Origin: Capsicum annuum
Taxonomy: Eukaryota > Streptophyta > Magnoliopsida > Solanales > Solanaceae
NCBI RefSeq assembly: GCF_002878395.1
Contig: NC_061121.1
Span: forward strand, 46,483,180 to 46,547,179
Direction of reading: 5' to 3'
DNA length: 64,000 bases
Part shown: in pieces, positions 37,047-48,229 of the stretch
Layout of the letters: every line of letters begins with the position of its first letter
How positions within the stretch are numbered: position 1 is the stretch's first letter
Made by a program: the position numbers and the translations under genes
Notes under the pieces: generated by a model
The model's database searches: none
The model's input: the letters and a program-made list of their open reading frames with translations, nothing else
What the model was told of the DNA's origin: nothing

Positions 37047-38255
37047 AAACCCTATGAGTCGTCACTTGAGCCATTGGGACTGCTTCTAGGAGTTTCTCAG
37101 ATAATTTTTGAGGGATTGTTTGGTCTTTTCTCACCATTTTAACACCATAAATAATTCGTTTAAGTTTTCCAAGGGCTGAATAATTATTCTAAAATGCCCC
37201 TAAGTCCCTCATTCCTCAAAATTCATTCAACACTTAGAAAATTTAGAGAGAAAGGGGTTATTTTCCTTCTAAGAAAGAACTAAGATTTTTCAATTTCAGC
37301 TTAAAATTCAATGATTTCTTCAAGGTTTTAAACCTCAGCTATGTGGGATTTCATTAGTGGGTCTTCTTTCACTCATTGAGTCCCAAAGATTACTCAATTC
37401 CCCAAGTTTAATTCACCCTTCAAGCTTAAGGTTTCCATGGAAAGTGTAAATTTCTTAAGCTTTTAGTTTATTTCTTTGACTAAACCATGAATATATGTTT
37501 TTCCATAAATTTGAGCGTATTTCCACAATCATAAATAAAAGCATCATTATATTGATAAATTCTTGATTTTTGGACTTGAGTTATCAAATTCCTTATTCCA
37601 TTCAGATTTTAATATTTCCATGATTAGTTACACCTTCAGAGATGATGGGTTATGAACACCCGATGACCTAGGATTTCATGCATACACTTATGAATTCTAG
37701 ATTGTCTAGCTTACATGTTATTGAATACTTTCAAATTTATGCATTTATTGTCAATTTTAAAAATATTACTATTATTGGTCATTTTTAATTATTACTATCA
37801 TTCATTTGGGAGTAGTACTTATCACCGAGCGAACGCAAAGATGGAGGCTCATCCGTCAGTTAGGTTGAGACCTTTTACAGAAGTCCCTAAGTTCCAAAAC
37901 TATGGCACCACCGTAGGTTCTAAAGGGTCACCCATCAGACCAGGCATGACACTTTAGTCCTTTCGGACATCAGTTTAGTGGATCCACGTCGGCCAGTATT
38001 TATACCTTTGGCAAGGTAAAATCCACCCAACTATGGTTACAAGTTGGACCCTGGTTAGCTCAATTTAGGGTATGTCGGTTAATGGTATCTCCCACAGTCC
38101 ACAATTCATAGTTCAGATTTAGATACTTTCAACACCTTGTATTCAGTTGTTTAGCTTATCACACAATCCATATTTATTACTTGGTCTTGTATCAGTTTAC
38201 ATTGTCACATGCATTATTTACAGCCTTCATCAGTTATTTTTTCCATCTTACATAC

Positions 38256-38276
38256 TCAGTACATTCAATGTATTGA
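38256..38276 (+). promoter_or_regulatory. Shared LTR hairpin (copy 3)
   Basis: Arms TCAGTAC and GTATTGA flank ATTCAAT. The single change from GTACTGA leaves a G-U pair in RNA, so the stem is preserved. Confidence 0.5.
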
Positions 38277-40184
38277 TCGCATACTTTTTTTTGCTATATT
38301 GTCTTATAATATAGGTTCCGACGTTCAGCATCCAGATCATGCTTAGTTATAACATAAGTTCCAACGTTTAACAATTAGATTATGCTTAGTACGGTCACAT
38401 ACCTTACCAGCAGCAGTGTTGGTGGTTCCTCATCTTCAAGGGTCAATTATCAATATTTCTTTTAATTAATATTCTAGTTTCATACAACTGGAGTTAGTTA
38501 GGGGCTTGTCCCAACAACTCATATGATTTGGAGGCTTTTAGATAGATTGTTATATTTTCAGCATATTGATTGTGCAGATAGTCTTAATTTGGATATCTAG
38601 TATTGATTTTGCTTTTTATTATAATCAGGTCATTTCACTTTAGTTCCTGTTCAGTATCTCATTATTTTCTTTAGTGTCCTTAGTGTTTTTCCAACCATGA
38701 ATTAGCTTGGGGTCACTTGTGAATCTGAGCACAGTGTTATGACTAGGGGATAGTCTTGAGTCGTGACAGATTTTTTTTGATAAAAATAGTTATTTAAGTA
38801 ACAAAAATTATACTATCTCGTATATACCAATACGAAACTATACAATTGCTACTTAAATCGACAAAATTAATCTAGAGATATATTTTGAAAAGTTTTTATT
38901 CATATAAAATAATATTTTAGTTTTATTTTAAATTAAAGCAACTCAAGATTAAATTTAGTCTCGAAGGATAAAAATTAAGTGTCAAAAATTGTCACTCCCT
39001 TTGGGTAGGGTGAATGCAAGTAACCCTAGGCAAAGGGAGTTTGACGTTCCTAATTTTGTTCGATCACAAATTCATCTCTCAAAAAAGGTTGGTTTTTGGA
39101 TGAGTTTAAGGGAGTTGTGGACGAACCCTGATATTGAATTTTACGTATCTCAAGTTACATGAAAATTTAGGCCACTTATAGCTCATAATGCATGATCTGG
39201 GTGCACTATTTTTGAAGAATTCATAAGCTTTATTGGGTCCAAATTTTAAAGAGATTGGAAAGCTGAGGAATGAGATTGGTGAATTGTAATACAGTCAAGT
39301 TATCAATAAAGAGCCCAACCTACATATCCCTGAGATTTAAGGAATCAGGTTTCTTGTAGTTCAACCCAATAGGTAGAAAAAATAGTCTTTTATTTTAGAA
39401 AATCTTTGCTTGGGATGACTGACAAGTTATTTTAGTTATGGAAAAGAGTCTTGTAACCTGTTAACCAAGAATGTGGGATCCTTCACATACATAGGCAAGA
39501 ATTTACCTGGATATATTTTCAAAACTTTGAGCGTGTTGTCACTCAGATTTTCACTCAGATTTCAGAACTTTTAGAAGTGAAACCAAAATCAGGATGTACC
39601 AAATTATCAACATGCCTTCTAATAGGGTGTGTTTTGCTGGTGGTGGCAATCGCCCCTTAGCTCGTATCCAAAGAATTTGATGTCCCTCTCTAGACTACAT
39701 CTTGATTTGTTGATAAGAAAAAGTTCCATGTTGTGTCGAATCCTTTTTCAGAGTTGTACATACCTATGGTTTTGGTTTGAGATTTTCATCCTCTCGAATG
39801 CTCTCAACCATATCTCAAATAAAAATTATTAGTAATAAATATAATTCATGAAAAGGGTATCTAATCTTTTACCATATCTCTGCATGAGTTGTTATCCAAA
39901 AAGTGAAGTCATCTTCTCATTCCTCTATTTAAAGGGAAATAATTTTTGCAATAATAGACACAACAACACTCTTGGTTGTCAGATAAAATAGCTATTTTGT
40001 CAATCACTATTTTTTTCAAAGTAGAGTGACCCTCTTAGACACCGACGACACTTCATGTAGAATGGTCCCTACAACTTATAATCTTATGCTAATGTGGTAA
40101 CCTTCTTGGTTACCTATAATGCTTCTTATATGTAGAATTATAACATCTTAGTTATTGACAATGATCGTTTGCATGCGATCATTA

Positions 40185-40795
40185 GGTAAGTCTTGCACAT
40201 CTTTTATATCAGTATAACTCATAAATATCCCTCAAATTTTCAATCTTCAGGTAATCTTGCATATTATCTGATGTTGGATATGAGTTAAATTATAGATATC
40301 CTTTGAGTTAATGGTCTTCTGGGTGATCTTGCATATTATTTGACCTTAGATAAGATATGTCTTATAGATATCCCTCGAATCACCAGGTTTTTTAGGTAAT
40401 CCTGCATATTGTTTGACCTTGGATGCGATGCAACTTATAGATATCCCTTAAATTGTCAATATTTGGGTAATCCTGCACTTCATCTGTCTTGGATGTGTCT
40501 CAGCTTATAGAGAACCCTCAAGTTGTCAGTTTTAGAGATCTTGCACATCAAACAATAAGGATATATCTATGGCTTACGGATAACCTTTGAGTTGTCAACT
40601 TTTGGGTAATCTTACATACTATCTGGTTAGGATAGTGTTGTGACTTATGGATGACCCATGGACTATCAACTCACAGGTAATACTGTATACTACACTATCG
40701 TAAATATTTTGGCTTAAAAATGACCCTCAGTTTTTCAATTTCTGGGAAATCTATTATGTTGTTCTTCTTTAGATATTGACTTAAAGACGTTCTTT
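40185..40795. repeat. Minisatellite, about 8.5 units of about 70 bp
   Basis: Units start with GGTAATCTTGCATATTAT or variants near 40185, 40250, 40322, 40395, 40466, 40535, 40605, 40676 and 40744 (periods 65-73). Each contains a CTTATAGATATCCCT-like part and a TTGTCAA-like part. Divergence between units is high, so it is old. Confidence 0.85.
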
Positions 40796-41029
40796 TGGAA
40801 TATGTACTTTTTCAACTTAGTACCTTAATCCATTCATATGCTGAAATATCCTCGGTGTTGGGCTACATCTCCTTTTGCATTGTCTATAGATATAAAATAC
40901 TAAGATATCCTCCCCACCAAATTATGTTAGCTTTGTGTGGTCAATGGATATATGTTCTCTAAATCCTAACCTTATCATCTCACATTATAAGAGATTATGG
41001 AGACTTATCTAAATGGTATGATGTCCTTC

Positions 41030-41560
41030 TCAGTATGAAATAAAATGGCCCTTTCGACAATAGATCTCTAGGAAATGGCCCTCTCGACAATGGAATGAAA
41101 TAGCCCTCTCAACATTACCTTCTTGGTAATGGAATGAAATGGTCCTCTCAGGATGGAATAAAATATCCCTCTTGGCAATGGAATGAAATGGCCCTCTTGG
41201 CAATGGAATGAAATGTCTCTTTCAGCATGTCCCTATTGATAATGGAATAAAATGGCCCTCTCGACATGGAATAAATAGCTCGCTCGACATGGCCCTCTTG
41301 GCAATGGAATGAAATAAAATGAAATGGGATGTGGTGAAATTCAATTAAGTGCAATAAAATGTAATGGAATGCAATGAAATACAATAGTATACAATGGAAT
41401 GAAATGGGATGCAATGATATGTAATGGAATACAATGGTATGTAATGGAATGTATTGGGATGCAATGGTATGTAATGAAATATAAAGGCATGTAATAGGAT
41501 ACAATGGTACGCAACGGAATATGGTGGAATGCGATGAAGTACAACGGAATTTAATGGAAT
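41030..41560. repeat. GGAATG-type degenerate satellite
   Basis: 41030-41290 repeats AATGGAATGAAATGG with CCCTCTCGACAT or CCCTCTTGGCAAT; 41290-41560 is almost pure short GGAATGCAATG-like units of about 10 bases. The minus strand of this repeat makes two overlapping long ORFs (41148-41597, 149 codons, rich in F, H, I, S, L and P) that are artefacts. Confidence 0.9.
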
Positions 41561-42054
41561 AAAGTGGTCTTTTAGGTAGTTTGAAGCAAATATTCACATA
41601 ATTCTATTTTTTGGGGTGTTGGCTTTCTGCATGTACCAGTACTCAAGGCAAACAATTAGTAGACACAATGTCTCTCATCGGTGATAATAGTCAAGCCTTA
41701 TGACAAATACTAAACATTATAATCCAAATGATCCAGTTTGTAATTAATCTTCTCTCTTTGAGGGAGTATTTAAATAGCAAGTCCGCCTAGTGTAAACAAA
41801 TAGGTGAAATCCCTTTCTGGGGAATGCACGAATACCATTTGTTTTGCATCGTGGTGAATTTGAGGAGGACTTTCTGCTTTTCCTCCTATTGAGTGATCCT
41901 TTTGATTGTGCCCTTATTGTGTCAACCCCTTTGAATGTACCTGCACTCAAGGTAAACACTTTTTAGACACAGAGTCACATTTGCTAGCAACTATTTTTAG
42001 AAAATGTTTCAAATAAATATTTATAAAGAGGAGAAGATGCCTTTATTTGTCATC

Positions 42055-42059
42055 CATAG
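42055..42059 (+). repeat. Target-site duplication, left (CATAG)
   Basis: Five bases directly before the LTR, identical to 50663-50667. Ty3/gypsy integrases make 5-bp duplications. Confidence 0.9.
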
Positions 42060-44464
42060 TGTAATGACCCAAGACTACCCCCTAGTCGTAACACGGTGCT
42101 TAGGACTACAAGTGATCACAAGCTAACCCTTATACTAGCATAACTCATGAGCAACTGAATAAAACCCATAAATCCGAAGAAAAATGCGGAAAATAAATTT
42201 ATTCTGAACTTGATCAATACAAAGCTACATTAAGATGAATACAACTCTGCTTATACAAAACAAAACTAAAACTGAATACATCAACTATACTGACTGTCTA
42301 TGAAACCTCTACTATACTGACTATAGATAGCTGGGACACGACTCCAACTACCACTAATCAATACATATGAGTAAGAAAATAAAGTACATGAATAGCATCT
42401 AACTGAAGTCCCTGAAGTAGGAGGACTCATCATCTATGGGTCGGAATCTGCAACTATCTGATTATGATGTGCATGCTACAATGGTACCTATATTATTAAA
42501 CAATGTAACACATAGACGTATATATGGATCAGTACTTTTGGAATGTACTGAGCATATGGGGGGGAATGCATAAGTAAAACCATATCTGAATATTCATATA
42601 AACTTGTAAAATAATGCATGCTAAGTGTAAATGACTCACATTATCTTGAATAACTGAAAGTTGAAAATCATAAATCATGAGAAACAAAGCATACTATATA
42701 AATCTTGTGAGCCATAACACTTAGTTCTAAAAGTTGTACTTTTACTCTTTCTATTAGTAGAATAAGTAGGATTGAAGGTAAATCTATTTTCAAATCATTC
42801 AGTCTAAGTGTAAAAGGATTCACCTTTATCATCTGTAAACTGAAAGCTGAAATCTCATAGCTAATGTCTTATGTAAAATAATATCTGAGTAAAATTGTGA
42901 GCCTTTACGCTTCATTTCAAAAATCTATCCTTTTATTCTCTTTAGGACTTAGGAATTAGGGACTTTGGGAGGTTTTTCTAACCGACATAAATCATGTGAC
43001 TCGTCATGGAGTCCAGCATCTCGTTTTCCTAAGGGCAAAACCTCATGTTGGGGAGAGGTGTCATACTCTTGCCAAGGAGTATAGCCTTTCTCTTAGTGAT
43101 CACTGTCTTAGCCCACTATGGGCACTTAATCTTAATCCTAAAGTGGCACGTAGTTCTGAGCATGAGACCTTGGAAACATACCCAACTTGGTGCTAAATAC
43201 TACTCCCATTCTTTTGCTCAGATCTTTAGGAAATCTACCTTAAAATAGCACAAGGGTTTGTAATGAAAACTAATTTAGCTTCTCTTCTTTAAATCTAAAA
43301 CTGTATGAACAATGTGGATTCCTTATCTTAGCTTAGGATCAAAAGATCGAGTTTCTTTCTTAAATCTTGGTAAACAATTCATAAGAGAGGCTCAAAATAA
43401 TGATCTTATTGAGATATCAATACTTCAAACTTAGGGCTTTAAAATCCATACTTTAAACTCATGCAAACTCATAGAAAAATGTCATGCTAAAAATACTTCT
43501 TGAAATACTTCAACAATATCCAAAGTAATGAAATCAAACTCACAATATCATGCTTAAAAACTTAATTGAAAATCTGTAAAATCATATCACACGCATAAAG
43601 ATGTGAAAATAGACATGTGATTCAACATTTAAGTCACTTGTAACATCATAATCTTCAAACAATGATAATTGGGTATGAACCCTAATTTGCAAAATATGAA
43701 ATCTTAAATAAAGATCATGTTTAGGGCATAAGGATGAAAGGGTATCCTTGTTCATAAACCCCATATACCTTAATGGCAACGAAATGGTTGAAAGATTGGA
43801 CCATCAAGCTTGATTGCGAAACCCTAGTTGTTTCTCCTCTTGTGTTCTTAGATAATGATCTTATGATGTTAATAGGATTAAAATGTGTTTAGGATCTATA
43901 AATATCATGTAGTTATGTTTAGGGACATTTAAGAAGGGTCAAATGACTTAGTTGCCCTCGAAATAACTCTAAAATGAAATGCCTAGGTCGTTGTGCCATG
44001 GAGTTTGCATCACAAAAGATATGGAAAACTTTAAGGTTTGCATCACACTCCCTATTGCAAATCCTTTCCAGTGAATGTTTATGATTGTTAGGCAACGCAC
44101 ACCCCTTTGTAAAGCCATAACCTTCCGTTTGGGTGTCGGATTAAGGCAAAATTGGTATCGTTGGACAGCTAATTGGATTATCTACAATTTGGTGGGTCTT
44201 GAGATAAAAAATTCCACGTACATCAAAAGTTATACATGTTCAAAGTATACACTTGTAGAATTAAATACCAAACTTTGGACGAATCGAAGGTTCTTGGCTC
44301 AACTTTGTTCTAAGTAATTCCTATGAACATTTTTCACCTCAAGATCACTTCACACACTAGGATAAAGATCATGAAACTTATATTCACATGAGAATCATTT
44401 GTATTAGGGCTTATACACATAAGAACAATGGTTAGAATTCTAGCACAAAATATGGGGTTTTACA
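42060..44464 (-). mobile_element. 3' LTR of the LARD
   Basis: In plus sense it starts TGTAATGACCC and ends ...GGGGTTTTACA. It contains the hairpin (42529-42551) and landmark module (around 43190-43210). ORFs at 42996-43248 and 44075-44317 lie inside it and have no domain. Confidence 0.9.
42529..42551 (-). promoter_or_regulatory. Shared LTR hairpin (copy 4, perfect)
   Basis: Arms TCAGTAC and GTACTGA form a perfect 7-bp stem with a 9-base loop (ATTCCAAAA on the minus strand). Confidence 0.55.
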
Positions 44465-44479
44465 TTATCTCCCTCTTGG
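44465..44479 (-). other. Polypurine tract of the LARD
   Basis: The minus strand reads CCAAGAGGGAGATAA directly before the LTR start TGTAAAACCCC. CATTCGAGGACGAATG lies just upstream, as at 8314. It would prime plus-strand DNA synthesis. Confidence 0.75.
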
Positions 44480-47400
44480 AATCATTCGTCCTCGAATGAT
44501 GGGTAGGAACTTATTGAAACATTAAAAGTATGGAATAATGTATACATGACGTGTCTGCTAATGAAGGATATAGTTGAGCTGAAACTTTAAATATCTTATC
44601 ATAAAGCTGAATTCTGAGCTGATTTGATTGTATTGACTATCAAGAACTGATTCATTCTTGGAGTTTAAAACTCACTTGAGATTTCCATGACACAATCATT
44701 AATATAGAATTGAGAAGTGCTAACTGATATATTAAAATTTCCAAGATTCGCAAAGGATGGAATAAAGTATGCAATTTCTCATTTAGGGGTTATCCCTCAA
44801 CAAGACACGTATAAGAATCAAAGGAAAAAGAGGCTTCATGGCATCACCAAGTATATTTTGTAAGCACAAATCATGAGGTAACAAGACCAAGGTCGTACAA
44901 AGGTATTACAATGTTTGACATGGAATACTTGGAAAACTGAGACCATGCACTGAACACTTATGAACTATGTCATGACTAAATATCTGAATCTGAAACTGAT
45001 GCCTGGTGCGTGGACTGAGCTGAATACCAATTTGTACAAATACGAACATTTTACCTCGTGGAATAGACTTAATTGTGAAACTTTGGGTAGTAAGACTAAA
45101 TAAAAGATAGAAAACCATCAGAACTTATCTGTCTGACTGCTAAACTAAATTGCTGGCTATATGAACTAAATCATATTGAGAGCTTACACTTAATTAGAGT
45201 ATTTCTTTAACACTCTTTGCAAAAAGTTCTAATAAAATTTAGGTTGCAAAGATTTTGGGCATAATTTGAATACGATATCTGAATAAGGAATCAAAACAAT
45301 GATACAACTATATAATATGGACCATAGCCATATAACTCATAAGCTAGGATAAAATTACTAGGCCTTAGGCATTGCAACTTCTTACTTTCAAGCTTAGCAA
45401 CACTTCTCAAATATTCCCTCAACTATACTATTCCTCTTAAATACCATACTCATTTGATTCAACTTATAATTCTCACATAGGCATTGATAAATCCATCTAC
45501 TAAAGTCTAAACTGAACTAAGTCCTCTTACCATGATCAAGCCTAACTCGAAATCACAAGGTACAACACGTTATTCCCTAATACTAGTATAAACCATATGA
45601 TTCAATATTCTATATCTTTTTAGAGCTCACACCCTAAGCATAACATGCCTCACCACTTCAATGACTAACTCTGAAATCTTACTATGGATTCACTAGTGCA
45701 TATTGCATTCTTCTACTCACATCCCAACACGACATTCAAGTCTATCATTACAACCACATATGAACTTCAAGGCAAAAACCTGCAAGGCATACTTCTCATA
45801 TTCTCTAAAACTCTATTAACAACAACTTCCTTGCACCACACTTAAGAAGACATACCCAAAATTATCAACTAACTATGACATATACCAAAGATTTACCTTA
45901 ATATTTCTTCATCCTCTAGCCTTAGATATAAAATGATAAATAATATTTCTTAATGAGGGTTATCAACTCCCTCTCATCTAAACCATTGCTTATCCATTAT
46001 CATCACCACAATCTTAATGTAGGAAGAGGTCACTGAAGGGCTAACACATAAGGACCTGTAGGACGAAAGAATACTATACATAACTCTGACACTTAACTGA
46101 GGCCTGAAGAATAGAATGTCAAACGAATGGATTCATTAAAGGGATCTAAATTAAGGACATACATGATATAAAATAGATTTCACTAGGATCATGAGGTTCT
46201 AAGAACTGATCATAACCTGAAACATGAGTTCATACTTATCATAACCTATTAACCATAAGACTGAAGTTCATATATTTATGAGGGATAACTCAAATCACAG
46301 AGTGAAGCAGTTACTTGCCTTATAGAAGCTGAGAATGAACTGGAGTACGCATGAAGTGTATAAGCATTAGCCTTTGGCATGGATCTATCACGCAAGCATT
46401 GATTTGGTGTAATAATGATTGAATCTAAGGAATAATTTAGATTAAAAAGGGATCACTATCTCATTACAACTCTTATTGACATGTATCAAAATCTAATCCT
46501 CAAAAATCTATTTGGTTCTTCAGTCTACCATTTTCCCCTTAGATCAAAGTTGACTTTCTAAGTTTAGGGGTCTACTCCATATCCTTGAGATTGAGCCAAA
46601 TTTCTTTTCTCTAATGGTCTACATATAAATGCTAAACTCACATGAATAAACTATATTTCGAACTTACTGACTTCATTCTTGAACAACCCTTTCATATACC
46701 ATCCTTAACTTTCTAGCTTTAATAGTCACCATCATAGACTTACGGTCTATTAACTCGACAAACATACCTGCCTCACTAAACACATAATCACAGTTTACCA
46801 AGATCACACTTCTATACTTACAATCTCCCTAAACCATAAGAATCAAATTCATACTTAAAAGACTCAACACCATCTATCCAAAACTCCTTAACTTAGCCAT
46901 TAAGAGCACCATGTAATATATAACTAACCTTATTCCACTTAGTAAATCAAGGGTACTTCTAACCACACAAGACACTTAATCACCTTAGAAAATAATGCAA
47001 CCCCATATCACCTTGGGAACACCTCTACATCATACCTACAACATAATACTTAATCTCAAACTAGTAAACTTAAATTCTTGCATTCAGTATTTTAAGCCTA
47101 TTGGTTCACCTCCATATAACTAGCATCACTAACCAAGCAATCATTATTTCCACCTTGATAATCATTCATAATTCCAACTTAGAGCCTAGTGCTAGGCATG
47201 ATTTACAACCCAACCTCACATACTATTCTTACTTGGAATCTATAAAATAAAATATCAAGAAACGCTATTCCACTAGAACTTCATGACAATAATAATCAGT
47301 CATAATTATGTAATATACCTTATTAAAATACGTTAGCACATCCTCCTTCTACATATTATGACTATTTACCCATCTATACACCTAAATTACTTTTATAGCT

Positions 47401-48213
47401 CTATAAGTTTCAACTAAACTCTTTTTTGCAACCTCAGTGGAAGCCTAAATTAACAATACTCAACCACCAAATACTTTCATTAATAACCTATACTTTTCTA
47501 GAAAAAAAAATACCATCAATAACTCCTGTGATACTTCAAGCAAGCAATAATTCACCATAACTAATACCTATTTCTCTACCTTCCATTAGAGTAACACACA
47601 AGGACATTTCACTTCAGTACTAACTCTATTGTATGCAAAAGTTCAGCTACATACATTCAATTAATCGCCCTCACCACCTTTCTTGTCACTACACTTCTAA
47701 ACCCATACTTACAACTATAAAAAAATTCTACTACTTATAAATCATAACACTCTAAATTGTAATATCCCTCGAATACAAACTCTATTTAACTATCTAGGTT
47801 CACACCATCTCCTCTCATGAGCACTACCTATATTGAAGGGTTAATGAGGAATCTAGATATATATCTTACTCTTTGTTAACTGAAGGACTCATAGGCATGA
47901 GAAAATAACTTTCAACTTGAGGAACTTATAACACACTAGTGAGCTCCTTTCAAGACCCTTGTGTGACTTCTGAAGTTACTGATAATCATGTTATTTTAAG
48001 AATATAGAATAGATGGAGAAGTATGGATTAACACATAAATCAACATAATTTTATGAAGGAACAAATTTACAACACAATCTAGAGTATAAAAGAAAGGAAA
48101 CTTTTCTTAAATGCCCTGTAGCCTCTCGAAGAAAACTATAGATGTCTCCGCACCATTCTGCAAGAATCTACTAGACACGGCTTCACAGAAACCTTAGGAC
48201 ACTTGAACTTTAT
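44480..48213 (-). other. Non-coding interior of the LARD
   Basis: Stops occur in every frame; the longest ORF (44906-45118, minus) has no domain. The leader next to the PBS (48050-48213) carries the shared leader motif. Between about 46640 and 45900 (minus) it is colinear with 60010-60800 of the downstream chromovirus, with anchors such as CAGGCCTCAGTTAAGTGTC (46088-46106). That conservation in a non-coding region may reflect structural RNA or simply common ancestry. Confidence 0.75.
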
Positions 48214-48225
48214 GCTTTGATACAA
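48214..48225 (-). other. Primer-binding site of the LARD
   Basis: The minus strand reads TTGTATCAAAGC, two changes from TGGTATCAGAGC (initiator-Met tRNA), four bases past the LTR end at 48230. Confidence 0.8.
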
Positions 48226-48229
48226 AGTT

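Larger units (their letters stand above)
36990..38768 (+). mobile_element. 5'-truncated LTR, plus orientation
   Basis: It ends ...AGTCTTGAGTCGTGACA at 38768. It carries the U3 palindrome at 37030-37046, the landmark module at 37808-37850 (GGGAGTAGTACTTATCACCG) and the hairpin at 38256-38276, so it belongs to the same broad LTR group as 8349 and 56149. The exact left edge is unclear. No PBS follows 38768, so it is a solo or broken LTR. Confidence 0.65.
38769..42054. other. Decayed Tat/Ogre-like non-coding sequence
   Basis: No protein domain is readable. At 39316-39363 it has the CCTACATATCC...GGAATCAGG...GTAGTTC motif that recurs three times at 51.6-55.5 kb, linking the two sides of the nested 42060-50662 element. 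It also holds a 70-bp minisatellite (40185-40795) and a GGAATG-type repeat (41030-41560). Two related 45-base segments near 41627 and 41934 (ACTCAAGGCAAACA and ACTCAAGGTAAACA) suggest a further duplication about 306 bases apart. ORFs at 39629 and 41744 show no domain. Confidence 0.45.

Noticed and set aside
38980..39015. Possible Ogre/Tat primer-binding site (TTGTCACTCCCTTTGGG)
   Set aside because: Only weakly similar to the tRNA-Arg-type PBS, and no LTR end can be placed beside it.
40185..40795. CRISPR-like or tRNA-like array
   Set aside because: Tandem repeat without spacers in a plant genome; units diverge along their whole length. No tRNA cloverleaf could be drawn here.
41148..41597. 149-codon minus ORF that looks like a membrane protein
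   Set aside because: Pure translation of the GGAATG-type tandem repeat.
38769..42054. Host gene with introns
   Set aside because: No extended coding text, no convincing exon chain, and repeat motifs throughout.
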